Assembly: GCF_019977295.1 (NCBI RefSeq)
Contig: NZ_AP024651.1
Span: 4,340,001 to 4,404,000, forward strand
Direction: 5' to 3'
Length of the DNA stretch: 64,000 nucleotides
Source of the DNA: Arthrobacter sp. StoSoilB20
GTDB taxonomy: Bacteria > Actinomycetota > Actinomycetes > Actinomycetales > Micrococcaceae
This document shows, piece after piece, positions 11,303 to 19,619 of this stretch; the first letter of the stretch is position 1; every line of letters starts with the position of its first letter. The position numbers were made by a program, and so were the translations under genes. The notes under the pieces are model-generated. The model had not been told where the DNA came from, did no database searches, and worked only from the letters and a program-made list of their open reading frames with translations.

Positions 11303-12108
11303 GGGACCCGCGCTTTCGCATCGGCCATCCCCAGCCGCTCGGGTAGCACCACCGGCATGAGGTCAGGCCACCGCGCGCCCACGTGATCGCCGCTGGATAC
11401 GCCGCGAAGCCGGCGTGATAACCAAGGCCCGACGTCGCGCCTCAGCCAAGCGGCGTCGTCGGCGATGTTTTCCGTAAAGGTCCGCGGACGGGGAGCTGCG
11501 AGCACAGGTGTCTCGAGCGAGTGAGGCGAACCAAGGACCTCGAGGACTTTTTTGGCCATATAGCTGTGGCCCGGAGTGGACATGTGCAATCGGTCCGGGG
11601 CCCACATCCGCTGATCCTGGAACTTCTCAAAGCACCAGTAATCCACCAGCAACGTTCCGTATTCAGCCGCGATGCGCCGAATGCTGCGGTTGTAGGTTGC
11701 CGTGCGGACCTTGAGCGGCTCCAGCAAGGGCGAAAGAGGAACGTTGTAACCCGTAAACAGCAGGACCGTGGCTCCACTGGCCACGATCCTCTGCACTGCA
11801 TCCTCATAAGTCCGGATGAGCCTGCTCAGGTTGGGCCTTGCCATGAGCAGGTCATTGCCGCCGGCATAGAAGCTGACAAGTGTGGGTTTCATGGCCAGCG
11901 CAGGATCGATTTGTTCGTCAATGATCTGTTGGAGCCGGCGGCCGCGGATGGCCAGGTTGGAGTATCGGACGGATTGGTCCTGCCGCGCCAGTTCTTCGGC
12001 CACCCTGTCTGCCCAGCCCCGGCAGTTGTTGGGAAGCCTGGGGTCGGGGTCGCCTACGCCTTCGGTAAACGAGTCTCCGAGGGCGACAAACCTGAGCTGG
12101 TCCGTCAC
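11278..12108 (-). CDS. SGNH/GDSL-family hydrolase, paralogue 2
   Basis: A 276-residue SGNH hydrolase with ALGDSFTEGVGDPDPRLP (block I Ser), NLAIRGRRLQQI (block II), YAGGNDLL (block III) and RLHMSTPGHSYMAK (block V His). It reads straight on from paralogue 3, separated by a 47-base spacer made of 17-bp repeats. The GTG start at 12108 lies inside the last repeat unit. It shares the order of blocks and much local sequence with paralogues 1 and 3, so these arose by duplication. No signal peptide is seen and the substrate is unknown. The C-terminal 40 residues after LRGVSSGD are less conserved. Confidence 0.88.
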   Translation of the reverse strand: MTDQLRFVALGDSFTEGVGDPDPRLPNNCRGWADRVAEELARQDQSVRYSNLAIRGRRLQQIIDEQIDPALAMKPTLVSFYAGGNDLLMARPNLSRLIRTYEDAVQRIVASGATVLLFTGYNVPLSPLLEPLKVRTATYNRSIRRIAAEYGTLLVDYWCFEKFQDQRMWAPDRLHMSTPGHSYMAKKVLEVLGSPHSLETPVLAAPRPRTFTENIADDAAWLRRDVGPWLSRRLRGVSSGDHVGARWPDLMPVVLPERLGMADAKARVPQLSSRFS

Positions 12109-12158
12109 TTGGTCTGTTCCGTCATTGGGTCTGCTCCCTCACTTGGTCTGCTCCGTCA
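12101..12158 (-). repeat. 17-bp tandem repeat spanning a stop/start junction
   Basis: Four units with an exact 17-base period start at 12101, 12118, 12135 and 12152 (plus-strand TCCGTCA, TCCGTCA, TCCCTCA, TCCGTCA). On the coding strand each reads about TGACGGAGCAGACCAAG. The first unit contains the TGA stop of paralogue 3 and the last supplies the GTG start of paralogue 2. The repeat makes up the whole intergenic spacer. It contains several GTGA start-like sites, only the last in frame for the hydrolase. Confidence 0.85.
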
Positions 12159-12986
12159 CTCGGTGGCCTCTTCCATGAGCTTTTTCAAGCCGCCCTTCCG
12201 CGGGACCTCGACGGGGTGGGGCCAGCGCGGGCTCAGTGTGTCGCCTAGGGTGACCCCGCGCAGTTTCCGGCCGAACAGCGGGACCACCCAGTCGTTGACC
12301 CAGCGTCGCTGCTTCCGTTCCCATTCACGGACGGAAATGCGGGTGGGCGGATCCCACTCCTTTGGGGAGATCTTGTGTGGGACGTTGAGGTGGTCCAAAA
12401 CCTGGGCGGCCAAATATTTGTGGCCCGCCTTGGACATGTGGAGCCGGTCCGGGGCCCACATCCGCGAGTCCTTGTAGGCATCGAAGCACCAATAGTCCAC
12501 AAGGACTGCGCCGTAAGTGGCGGCGATCTCACGAACCCTTTGGTTGTAAAGGGTGTTGCGCTTCTTGAAGGGCTCCAGGACCGCCGAAACCTTGACGTCG
12601 AACCCCGTGAAGAGGACCAAGGTGGCACCGGTTTCGCTCAACCGGGCAACCAGCGACTCATAGTCTCTGAGGAGTGCGTCCATGTCGGTGCCAAAATCGA
12701 GGATGTCGTTGCCGCCGGCGTAAAGCGTGATGAGCGTTGGCTCCATGGCAAGCGCCGGTTCGAGTTGTTCATCGATGACGTGCCGGAGCCTCTTACTGCG
12801 CACAGCCAGATTGGCGTACTCCCAGCCGGGCTGCGCCTTAGCCAACTTCTCGGCCACCCGGTCGGCCCATCCGCGCACCCCGTTCGGCAGGACTTTGCTC
12901 GGGTCCCCCACGCCCTCGGTGAAGGAGTCACCGAGGGCGACAAACCGCCGTCGAGCCCTGCTCCCAACCCCGGATTCCTCCCGCAC
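12156..12986 (-). CDS. SGNH/GDSL-family hydrolase, paralogue 3
   Basis: A 276-residue SGNH hydrolase with FVALGDSFTEGVGDPSKVLP (block I), NLAVRSKRLRHVIDEQ (block II), YAGGNDILDFG (block III) and RLHMSKAGHKYLAA (block V). The block II Gly seen in the paralogues (RGR) is Ser here (RSK). The GTG start at 12986 gives a short basic N-terminus before the catalytic block; an internal start is possible. It is the first gene of a two-gene unit with paralogue 2. The C-terminal tail ends in a Lys/Glu-rich helix. The substrate is unknown. Confidence 0.87.
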   Translation of the reverse strand: MREESGVGSRARRRFVALGDSFTEGVGDPSKVLPNGVRGWADRVAEKLAKAQPGWEYANLAVRSKRLRHVIDEQLEPALAMEPTLITLYAGGNDILDFGTDMDALLRDYESLVARLSETGATLVLFTGFDVKVSAVLEPFKKRNTLYNQRVREIAATYGAVLVDYWCFDAYKDSRMWAPDRLHMSKAGHKYLAAQVLDHLNVPHKISPKEWDPPTRISVREWERKQRRWVNDWVVPLFGRKLRGVTLGDTLSPRWPHPVEVPRKGGLKKLMEEATE

Positions 12987-13043
12987 CCCACCGAAGCTAC
13001 CGGCCCCCGGTTACGCCAGAGCCAACCCCAAGTGAACAAGCCA

Positions 13044-13196
13044 AGGGGGAAGTGATAGAGCGTCGGCCGCTATCACAGGAGAAGTGATAGAGCGTCGCCC
13101 CCAAACACGGGGGAAGTGAAAGAGCGTCGCCCCCAAGCACGGGGGAAGAGATAGAGCGTCGGCGCCAAGCAAGGGGGAAGTGAGAGAGCGTCGAAA
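13044..13196 (+). repeat. Five-unit 32-bp repeat array (family A, locus 2); note on the 12987-13443 gap
   Basis: The core GGGGGAAGTGATAGAGCGTCG and variants recurs at a 32-base period, with the GTGA (or GAGA) position at 13052, 13084, 13116, 13148 and 13180. The variable part of each unit is mostly CCCCCAARCAC. The core matches the GCGTCG-type units at 4845-5445. The array lies in the long gap between the start of GDSL paralogue 3 and the end of the siderophore-interacting gene. The remaining 13197-13443 sequence shows no convincing gene. Confidence 0.9.
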
Positions 13197-13443
13197 GGTG
13201 AGGTGCGCACGAGCCGCAGCGACGGTTTTGCAAAGGAGCGCATCGCGCCCCATCGTGGCGGGGAGGTCGCCCAGCGACCGTACCGCCACCTCTGGGGCGT
13301 GTCTAAGCGACGGCAAAACCGCCGCTTCGGCGGCCCCGCCCACGACGGACGCGCCCACAGCGGACCCGGCACGGCGGACCCGCCCACAGCGCACCCGCCG
13401 CTGCGACTCCGGCCCTATAACCCTCAGAGGATGCAGACTCGGC

Positions 13444-14496
13444 TTAGCCCTCCGCTTTGCCTCGGCGCCAGTAGCCCATGAAAGCAACCTGCTTCCGGTC
13501 AATACCAACGTCGCGCACCAAATACCGCCGCATTTCCTTGATCACGAACGCTTCGCCGGCGATCCACGCGTAGAACGGCAAGGCACCAGCGGGCAAGGTG
13601 GGATTCTTGGACGCTTCGATGGCTGCTGCGTCCATGCGCTGGGGGGTTTCCCAGAGGATGTCCTGGTCCACGTTGACGTCTTCGGGCTCGGGTCCGGCGG
13701 CGGTGCCTGCGCCCTTGATGCCTACCCAACCGGGCACGGGCACGGCCTTGGCCACGGCTTCTTTGAGGAGTTCGCCGTGGGGACGCGAGCGTCCGATGGC
13801 TGCGCCGCGGGCTAGCCAGGTGATTTCGATGTCGGCTGCCGTGGAGATGTCCTGGAAGTCGCCGGCTTCCGGCACTTCAAGGAAGGCATGGCCGGTCATG
13901 TCGGCGGGCAGGCTTTCAAGGATGGCACTGATGGCGGGGACAGCTGTTTCATCGCCGGCGAGAAGCACGCGCTGGGCCATGCCGGGACGCCATTCGATGC
14001 CACCGTAGGCACCGGCCGTGGTGCACTGCGCAGCACGGTTGTTGGGGCCGATGATGGTCAGTGCGTCCCCGGGTTTGGCCGCAAGGGCCCAGTTGGCGGC
14101 GGGTCCGCCGTTTCCGGCGTCGTCGAAGTGCATGACGAAGTCGATGTCGATCTCCGGGTACACAGCGTCAAGGCGCTCGGAGCGGACGGTGTAGGTACGC
14201 ATGTCACCTCGGATGGAGGGATCCATGGCCAACCATTCCTGGTACCAGCCTGCTTCTTCCATCCTGAAGGGAGGCAAGGGAATGGCGTTGCCGGAAGCGT
14301 CGAAGGAGGGAATCATCAGCTTCACGCGCAGGTCCAGGGTGTCCCCGGCGACGCCGAATCCCCGCAGCGAGTAACCGCCAAAGGTGATGCGGCGGAAGTT
14401 CGGGCTCAGCTCCTGCACCGCCGTTACGGTGACGTCGAAGGCGAGGGTCATGGGCTCCACGGCACTCGTTGTTGCCTTCGTGGGTTGTGCACTCAT
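13444..14496 (-). CDS. Siderophore-interacting protein (ferric-siderophore reductase)
   Basis: This 350-residue flavoprotein belongs to the SIP/ViuB family, which releases iron by reducing ferric siderophores in the cytosol. An N-terminal FAD-binding barrel holds the RTYTVR motif near residues 95-100, and a C-terminal SIP domain carries the GDETAVPAI stretch and the AGEAFVIKEMRRYLV segment. The ATG at 14496 was chosen because it overlaps the stop of the upstream ATPase gene by 4 bases and follows GGAGATCG. It is the last gene of the iron import operon beginning at 18624, so it acts on what the transporter brings in. Confidence 0.93.
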   Translation of the reverse strand: MSAQPTKATTSAVEPMTLAFDVTVTAVQELSPNFRRITFGGYSLRGFGVAGDTLDLRVKLMIPSFDASGNAIPLPPFRMEEAGWYQEWLAMDPSIRGDMRTYTVRSERLDAVYPEIDIDFVMHFDDAGNGGPAANWALAAKPGDALTIIGPNNRAAQCTTAGAYGGIEWRPGMAQRVLLAGDETAVPAISAILESLPADMTGHAFLEVPEAGDFQDISTAADIEITWLARGAAIGRSRPHGELLKEAVAKAVPVPGWVGIKGAGTAAGPEPEDVNVDQDILWETPQRMDAAAIEASKNPTLPAGALPFYAWIAGEAFVIKEMRRYLVRDVGIDRKQVAFMGYWRRGKAEG

Positions 14497-15317
14497 GAAG
14501 CGATCTCCAGTTCGTTGGTTGAAGCGGTGCGTGCGTGGTGGCGTCCGATAGGGACGATCAAAGGTGTGCCTGAGATGGGGTCCATCACCACCCGGGATTC
14601 GAGGCCGAACACGTTGAAAACGAGTTCCTCGGTGACCACGACGGGGGCCGGACCTTCGGCAACGATGCATCCGCCCTTCATGGCGATGACGTGATCGGCG
14701 TAGCGGGCGGCGAGGTTGAGGTCGTGGAGCACGATCGCCACTGTGGTGCCGCGGCTGCGGTTGAGGTCGGTAATGAGGTCCAGGACTTCCACTTGGTGGG
14801 CAAGGTCAAGGTAGGTCGTGGGCTCGTCCAGCAGCAGGACCTCGGTCTCCTGGGCAAGAGCCATGGCAATCCATACGCGCTGGCGTTGTCCGCCGGAGAG
14901 TTCGTCGATGCTCCGCTCAGCGAGTTCCAGCGTGTCCGTTGCGTCCAGCGCGCGCTGCACCGCGGCGTCGTCGGCGGCTGACCAGCTGCGGAAGAAGCCT
15001 TGGTGGGGGTACCGTCCACGCCCCACGAGGTCCCGCACGGTAATGCCGTCCGGGGCAGTGGGATGCTGCGGAAGGAGGCCGAGCGTCCGGGCAAGTTCGC
15101 GGGCGGGACGGGTGTGGATGTCCTTGCCGTCGAGGGTCACGGCGCCGCCGGCGGGTTTGAGGAGCCGCGACAAACCCCGCAGGAGAGTGGACTTGCCGCA
15201 GGCGTTTGCACCTACGATCATGGTCACTTTGCCTTCGGGGATCTCGGTGCAGAGTCCCTCTACTACCTTGCGTGCCTCGTATTGGAGCGTGAGGTCCTTG
15301 GCATTAAGGACGGCCAT
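14493..15317 (-). CDS. Iron-siderophore ABC transporter ATP-binding protein
   Basis: A 274-residue ATPase that powers siderophore import. Walker A is GANACGKST (about 36-44), the signature is LSGGQRQRV, Walker B is LLLDEPTTYLDLA, and the switch His is in IVLHDLNLAARYAD. The product resembles FepC/FecE proteins. The ATG at 15317 follows AAGGAGG and lies just after the upstream permease stop. The gene order, binding protein, two permeases, ATPase and reductase, is that of a complete Fe(III)-siderophore uptake operon. The siderophore itself is not predictable from sequence. Confidence 0.95.
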   Translation of the reverse strand: MAVLNAKDLTLQYEARKVVEGLCTEIPEGKVTMIVGANACGKSTLLRGLSRLLKPAGGAVTLDGKDIHTRPARELARTLGLLPQHPTAPDGITVRDLVGRGRYPHQGFFRSWSAADDAAVQRALDATDTLELAERSIDELSGGQRQRVWIAMALAQETEVLLLDEPTTYLDLAHQVEVLDLITDLNRSRGTTVAIVLHDLNLAARYADHVIAMKGGCIVAEGPAPVVVTEELVFNVFGLESRVVMDPISGTPLIVPIGRHHARTASTNELEIAS

Positions 15318-15318
15318 C

Positions 15319-16425
15319 TCAGGCCTCCTTTCGGTTCGATGTGACCAGCAGCCACAGCAGGAAGGGTGCACCCAGGGCGCCGGTGATGACGCCGACAGGG
15401 AGGACGGTTCCGTCGAGGATGACGGGGGCGATGTTGGAGGCAAGGAAGTCGGCGAGCAACACGATCAGCGCACCGGTAAGGGCCGACGCCGGAAGGCTGG
15501 GTTTGCGGACGATGCGGCGGGCGATCGGTCCGGCCAGGAATGCGACGAACGCTACCGGGCCGGCGGCAGCGGTTGCGACGGCGGCAAGCCCGACGGCGGT
15601 CAGTACCAGTCCCAGCCGCGTGGCGTTGACCCGGATTCCCAGGCCGGCGGCGGCGTCGTCACCGAGTTCGAGGATGCGCAACGGGCCAGCCAGGGCGATC
15701 ACGGCCGGGATGAGGACCAGCAGCGAGACCGTCAGGACGCCCACGCGGTCCCAGGTAGCGGTATTCAGCGAGCCGTTGAGCCAGATGAGGGCGTCGGCGG
15801 CAGTGCGGACGTCCGCCCGGGTCATCAGGAAGTTGACCACTGCGTGAAGGGCGGCGGCGATGCCCACGCCGGCAAGTATGAGGCGGTTGCCTGCCGCGTT
15901 TCCGCGGTTCCCTCCACCCGCGCCCGAACCGCTGCGGGAGATCGCGTAGATGATGGCCGCGACACCAAGCGCTCCGATCAGCGCAGCACCGGAAACAACG
16001 GCTCCGGAGGCGCCGAAAATCACGATTGCCGTCACAGCTGCCGCGCTGGCACCTGAGCTGATGCCGATGATGTCCGGGCTGGCCAAGGGGTTGCGCAGCA
16101 TGGTCTGGAAGAGTGCACCGGCGAGCCCGAAAGCCACGCCGATCATGGTGCCAACCATCGCCCTGGGCAGTTTGTGCTCCATGACGATGAAACTGGCACC
16201 GGGGATCTTTTCGCCACCGGTGAGGTGGTTGATCACAATGGTGAAGAAGTCCGGGATGGTCACCGTGTAGCTGCCCAGGAGCACGTAGACGGCGAACATT
16301 GCCACGAGTGCCAGCGCGAGGAAGAACGTGGGGCTCAGCACTCGCCAAAGTGGCATTTTATGAGGGTGTTTGGGGGAAACATTGTCATTAAGTGCCAGCT
16401 CGGGGGCGGATTTAAGGACGGTCAC
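15319..16425 (-). CDS. Iron-siderophore ABC transporter permease 2 (FecCD family)
   Basis: This 368-residue membrane protein is the second permease of the importer. It has about nine hydrophobic helices and the FecCD signatures AGALFQTMLRNPLASPDIIG and LTAVGLAAVATAAAGPVAFV, with an ATPase-contact loop near the first. The GTG start at 16425 overlaps the stop of permease 1 by four bases (GTGA). Longer upstream frame does not look like coding sequence. The product pairs with permease 1 to form the heterodimeric channel. Confidence 0.93.
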   Translation of the reverse strand: MTVLKSAPELALNDNVSPKHPHKMPLWRVLSPTFFLALALVAMFAVYVLLGSYTVTIPDFFTIVINHLTGGEKIPGASFIVMEHKLPRAMVGTMIGVAFGLAGALFQTMLRNPLASPDIIGISSGASAAAVTAIVIFGASGAVVSGAALIGALGVAAIIYAISRSGSGAGGGNRGNAAGNRLILAGVGIAAALHAVVNFLMTRADVRTAADALIWLNGSLNTATWDRVGVLTVSLLVLIPAVIALAGPLRILELGDDAAAGLGIRVNATRLGLVLTAVGLAAVATAAAGPVAFVAFLAGPIARRIVRKPSLPASALTGALIVLLADFLASNIAPVILDGTVLPVGVITGALGAPFLLWLLVTSNRKEA

Positions 16426-17549
16426 AGCCCTGCCCCCTTTCCACGGCGGATGAGCCAGACAAACACCGGCGCCCCCACGATCGCAGTCATAATGCCGGCC
16501 GGAACTTCGCCCGGAAGAAGGATCACGCGGCCAATGACGTCGGCGGTGATGAGCAGGATGGGAGCCGACACCAGGGAAAACGGCAGGATCCACCGGTAAT
16601 CCGGCCCGGTCAACAAGCGGACGGCGTGCGGAACCACCAAGCCTACGAAGCCAATGGGACCAGCCAAAGCAGTGGCCGAGCCACACAACAGCACAATCCC
16701 CAGCGCCGTGATGGCACGGGCCAGGACAACGTTTTGGCCCAAGCCGCGGGCAATGTCGTCACCCAGGGCCAGGCTGTTCAGGATGCGCCCGCCGCCAAGG
16801 ACGATGATCGCGCCAACGGCCAGGAAGGGCAGGGCAGGCAGCAGCACGGACCAGTCACGCCCACCAATGCTGCCCACCTGCCAGAAACGGAAGCGGTCCA
16901 GGGTGTCCTGGCTGGAAACCAGAATCACGTTCGTCAGGGAAACCAGGCCGGCGCTCAGCGCTGCGCCCGCCAGGGCGAGCTTGACCGGCGTCGCACCGTC
17001 ACGTCCCAAAGACGCCACGGCATAAACCACGACGGCGGCCACTGCGGCCCCGATGAAAGCGAACCAGATGTAGCCGGTCAAGGAGCCGATACCAAAGACG
17101 TAAATGCCGACAACCACAGCCAGGGCCGCGCCGGCGTTCAGGCCCAGGATGCCCGGATCAGCCAACGGGTTGCGGGCCACGCCCTGCATGGCAGCCCCGG
17201 CCAGGCCGAGCGCTGCCCCGGCAAGGAGGCCCAGTATCGTCCGCGGAATCCGTGCGATCACCACAGCGTGGTTGCCGTCGGCCGGATTGAAGTTGGTGAG
17301 GGCTTCCCACACAGTATTAAGGGGAAGCCCTCGGGCGCCGACCGCCAGGGATGCGGCGCAGACTGCGGCGAGTACGACGACGGCCACCAGCAACCAGGCG
17401 GTGCGCTTGCCTGCGCTGCGGTTGCCTTCGCTGCGGCGAGTCCCGGTTCCCCCTCCGGATGCCGAAGCGCCAGGGGTGCCTCCAGGGCCAGCCGGCACCA
17501 AAGTGCCGCTGCCCCGCCCCTGGAGTGCCGTCGTCGTACTCATTTTCAT
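16422..17549 (-). CDS. Iron-siderophore ABC transporter permease 1 (FecCD family)
   Basis: A 375-residue permease with a Gly/Ala/Pro-rich N-terminal cytosolic extension (about 45 residues) before the first helix AWLLVAVVVLAAVCAASLAV. The FecCD motif LAGAALGLAGAAMQGVARNP and the GLVVPHAVRLLTGPDYR loop identify the family. It starts 4-10 bases after the binding protein stop; ATG codons at 17549 and 17543 are both possible. It is the first membrane subunit of the importer. Confidence 0.93.
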   Translation of the reverse strand: MKMSTTTALQGRGSGTLVPAGPGGTPGASASGGGTGTRRSEGNRSAGKRTAWLLVAVVVLAAVCAASLAVGARGLPLNTVWEALTNFNPADGNHAVVIARIPRTILGLLAGAALGLAGAAMQGVARNPLADPGILGLNAGAALAVVVGIYVFGIGSLTGYIWFAFIGAAVAAVVVYAVASLGRDGATPVKLALAGAALSAGLVSLTNVILVSSQDTLDRFRFWQVGSIGGRDWSVLLPALPFLAVGAIIVLGGGRILNSLALGDDIARGLGQNVVLARAITALGIVLLCGSATALAGPIGFVGLVVPHAVRLLTGPDYRWILPFSLVSAPILLITADVIGRVILLPGEVPAGIMTAIVGAPVFVWLIRRGKGAGL

Positions 17550-17553
17550 GGTG

Positions 17554-18624
17554 TTACTTGCTCACGGCTTCCGCTGCGCTACCCAGCTTCGGCAGGAAGG
17601 TATCCAGTGCCCACGGCAGGCTCAGCGGCGAAGAAGCGGAGATGGAGAGCGTCAGGGTCTGGTCCGAATCGGCAACCAGGCCGCCCTTCTTGATCGCCGG
17701 GATCTGGCCCAGCAGAGGATCGGCCTTGACGGCGTCGGCGGTGGTGGCGTCCGGAACCCAGGTCACGAAGATGTCCGATTCGAGCTCGTTGGCCTTCTCA
17801 GCGGACCACGGGATGAAGAATTCCGTCTTCGACTTGGTGTTTTCCGTGACGACCGGTGCCAGCTTCATGCCGATTTCGGAGAGGAAGCGGGGGCGGTTGT
17901 CGATGGCGGTGTACACGTTGGCACCGTCACCCTTGGCAGGCTCGAGGTTGCCGTAGATGAAGGTCTTGTCCTTGATCTGCGGGTACTTGGAGACCTTGTC
18001 CTTGATGGTGGCTTCGGTGTCCTCCACCAGCTTCTTGGCTTCGGCTTCCTTGCCCAGTGCCTTGCCGATGATGGTGGTGCTTTCCTGCCACGGCGTACCG
18101 TAGGACAACTCCGGCTGCGCCACAACGGGGGCGATTTCGCTGAGCTTCTTGTAGTCAGCCTCTTCCAGGCCAGAGTACGCGGCCAGGATGACGTCGGGGC
18201 TGAGCTTGGCGATCTCGGTGAAGTTGATGCCGTCTGCCTCGGAATACTGGACCGGAGCCTTGTCGGTACCAAAGCCGGCGCCGAGCTTCTCCAGTGCAGC
18301 GTCCTTCCAAGGGGTGGAGCCCTTGTCATTGTTGCCCCACTCGTTCTTGGGAACGCCAACCGGGACAACGCCCAGGGCGATCGCGACGTCATCATTGACC
18401 CACGAGACGGTGACTACGCGCTTGGGCTGTTCCTTGATGGTGGTCTCACCAAAGACGTTCTTGATGGTCACCGGGAAAGCAGCGGACTCAGCCTGCTCGG
18501 ATGCCGGCGATGTGGTTGCCGGGCCTGTGGAGCAGCCAGTGAGTGAAAGGGCGACGGCGGCCAGGGCGGCCGTCGCGGTACCTGCAGTTTTCAGCAGGGC
18601 GCGGCGTGGGAGAAGGGATGCCAC
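17554..18624 (-). CDS. Iron-siderophore substrate-binding lipoprotein
   Basis: This 356-residue protein captures ferric siderophore outside the membrane. The N-terminus is a Tat-like/Sec signal with RRALLKTAG and a lipobox LSLTGCS (Cys near residue 31), so it is a lipid-anchored binding protein. The mature part begins the FecB-type fold with KRVVTVSWVNDDVAIALGV and ends LSLPWALDTFLPKLG. It is the first gene of a five-gene operon and has a DtxR/IdeR-type iron box 28 bases upstream. Loss of iron should therefore induce the whole unit. Confidence 0.95.
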   Translation of the reverse strand: MASLLPRRALLKTAGTATAALAAVALSLTGCSTGPATTSPASEQAESAAFPVTIKNVFGETTIKEQPKRVVTVSWVNDDVAIALGVVPVGVPKNEWGNNDKGSTPWKDAALEKLGAGFGTDKAPVQYSEADGINFTEIAKLSPDVILAAYSGLEEADYKKLSEIAPVVAQPELSYGTPWQESTTIIGKALGKEAEAKKLVEDTEATIKDKVSKYPQIKDKTFIYGNLEPAKGDGANVYTAIDNRPRFLSEIGMKLAPVVTENTKSKTEFFIPWSAEKANELESDIFVTWVPDATTADAVKADPLLGQIPAIKKGGLVADSDQTLTLSISASSPLSLPWALDTFLPKLGSAAEAVSK

Positions 18625-18651
18625 GGTACTCCTTAGGTAAGTGATGCGAAC

Positions 18652-18670
18652 CTAAGTAAGGCTAGCCTAC
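18652..18670 (-). promoter_or_regulatory. DtxR/IdeR-type iron box
   Basis: The 19 bases match the actinobacterial iron-box consensus TTAGGTTAGGCTAACCTAA at 14 positions (window sequence CTAAGTAAGGCTAGCCTAC). It contains the inner palindrome GGCTAGCC. A nearby inverted pair CTTAGGT/ACCTAAG at 18632-18656 may add a second weak site. The position just upstream of the siderophore-binding gene fits iron-dependent repression. Protein binding is inferred. Confidence 0.7.
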
Positions 18671-18738
18671 CCTCTGGATAATTAAGAAACGTTTGCGTCA
18701 CGTAATCCACCTCGTGGGCAAAATGGGATGCAGATCAC

Positions 18739-18815
18739 ACCCTCGCTCACATCCCCCGCCCTTCAGCCCAACCCTCGCTCACATCACCCGCCCTTCAGCC
18801 CAACCCTCACTCAGT
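18739..18815 (-). repeat. 32-bp repeat array (family A-like, locus 3); note on the 18671-19116 gap
   Basis: Plus-strand ACCCTCGCTCACATC recurs at 18739 and 18771 with a third partial copy at 18803, an exact 32-base period. The intervening part is CCCCGCCCTTCAGCCCA. Read on the minus strand the core is GATGTGAGCGAGGGTT, close to the GACGTGAGAGAGGATC core of locus 1. The array sits between the divergent siderophore-binding and FBP genes. The rest of the 18671-19116 gap has no convincing gene; a 28-codon frame at about 18893 is too short to support. Confidence 0.75.
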
Positions 18816-19116
18816 GGACATCTCCCCTCGGGTTTTGGGAAGATAGCGGCAGCGGACTACCGCTTCCAAAGGAATCGAACGAGGGGATGAGCGTGCGCAC
18901 TGTTTCAGTTGCCGCAGCCATGGTTGGCGAGGTGGCCGCTTTGGCCTGCTTGGCACTCCCCCGCCCGTCGGTATCTTCCTAGGCTCATCTCCCGGACACC
19001 ACGAATTTCGGGGTCCCTTTGTTGCGCCTGCCTTCCCGGATGACCGACGACTTCTGCCATTTCCCGCGCGCCCAAACTCCGCGCGGACGTCGACCATTTC
19101 CGAAAGAAGCATTGCC

Positions 19117-19611
19117 ATGCAGAAAATTACTGCCCAACAGATCCGCTCATCCTTCATCAATGCAAGTCGCTCCGAGGCGGCCAAGCTCAATCTCCCCCGC
19201 GACTTTGAAACCATCAATTGGGACAACCTGGAGTTCCTGGGTTGGCAGGACGAAAAGATGCCCCAGCGCGGGTACCTCGTGGTTCAGCACCGGGGAAAGC
19301 TCACCGGGATCATGCTCCGTGCCCCCGAAGGTGGATCCGGAAAGAGGCGCGTGGTGCTGTGCGAACTGTGCCGCGATGTCTTCTCCAAGGATGACGTCTA
19401 CCTGTGGGTTGCCAAGAAGGCCGGACAATCCGGCAAGGACGGGAACACCGTGGGAACCCTGATCTGCGCCGAGTTCGGTTGCAGCGCCAACGTGCGCAAG
19501 GAACCGCCCGCCAACGAGATCAACCCGGACCCGGCCGCCGTCGTTGTTCGACAAATCGCAGGGCTGGAAGCCCGGACCGAACAGTTCCTGGACCGCGTCC
19601 GCGCGAAGTAG
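19117..19611 (+). CDS. FBP-domain treble-clef zinc-finger protein (FusB-like, EF-G-binding family)
   Basis: A 164-residue protein with an N-terminal helical part and a C-terminal zinc finger. The zinc ligands appear as LCELCRDVF and, about 40 residues later, LICAEFGCSANVR, a four-cysteine treble clef. This layout is that of the FBP/FusB family, whose studied members bind elongation factor G and free stalled ribosomes, giving fusidic acid tolerance in staphylococci. Whether this actinobacterial member does so is unknown. It converges on jetC across a shared hairpin terminator. Confidence 0.8.
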   Translation: MQKITAQQIRSSFINASRSEAAKLNLPRDFETINWDNLEFLGWQDEKMPQRGYLVVQHRGKLTGIMLRAPEGGSGKRRVVLCELCRDVFSKDDVYLWVAKKAGQSGKDGNTVGTLICAEFGCSANVRKEPPANEINPDPAAVVVRQIAGLEARTEQFLDRVRAK

Positions 19612-19619
19612 GACCTGAA

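Noticed and set aside
18893-18982. 28-codon plus-strand frame RTVSVAAAMVGEVAA
   Set aside because: Too short and without recognisable features; kept only as a note on the gap.
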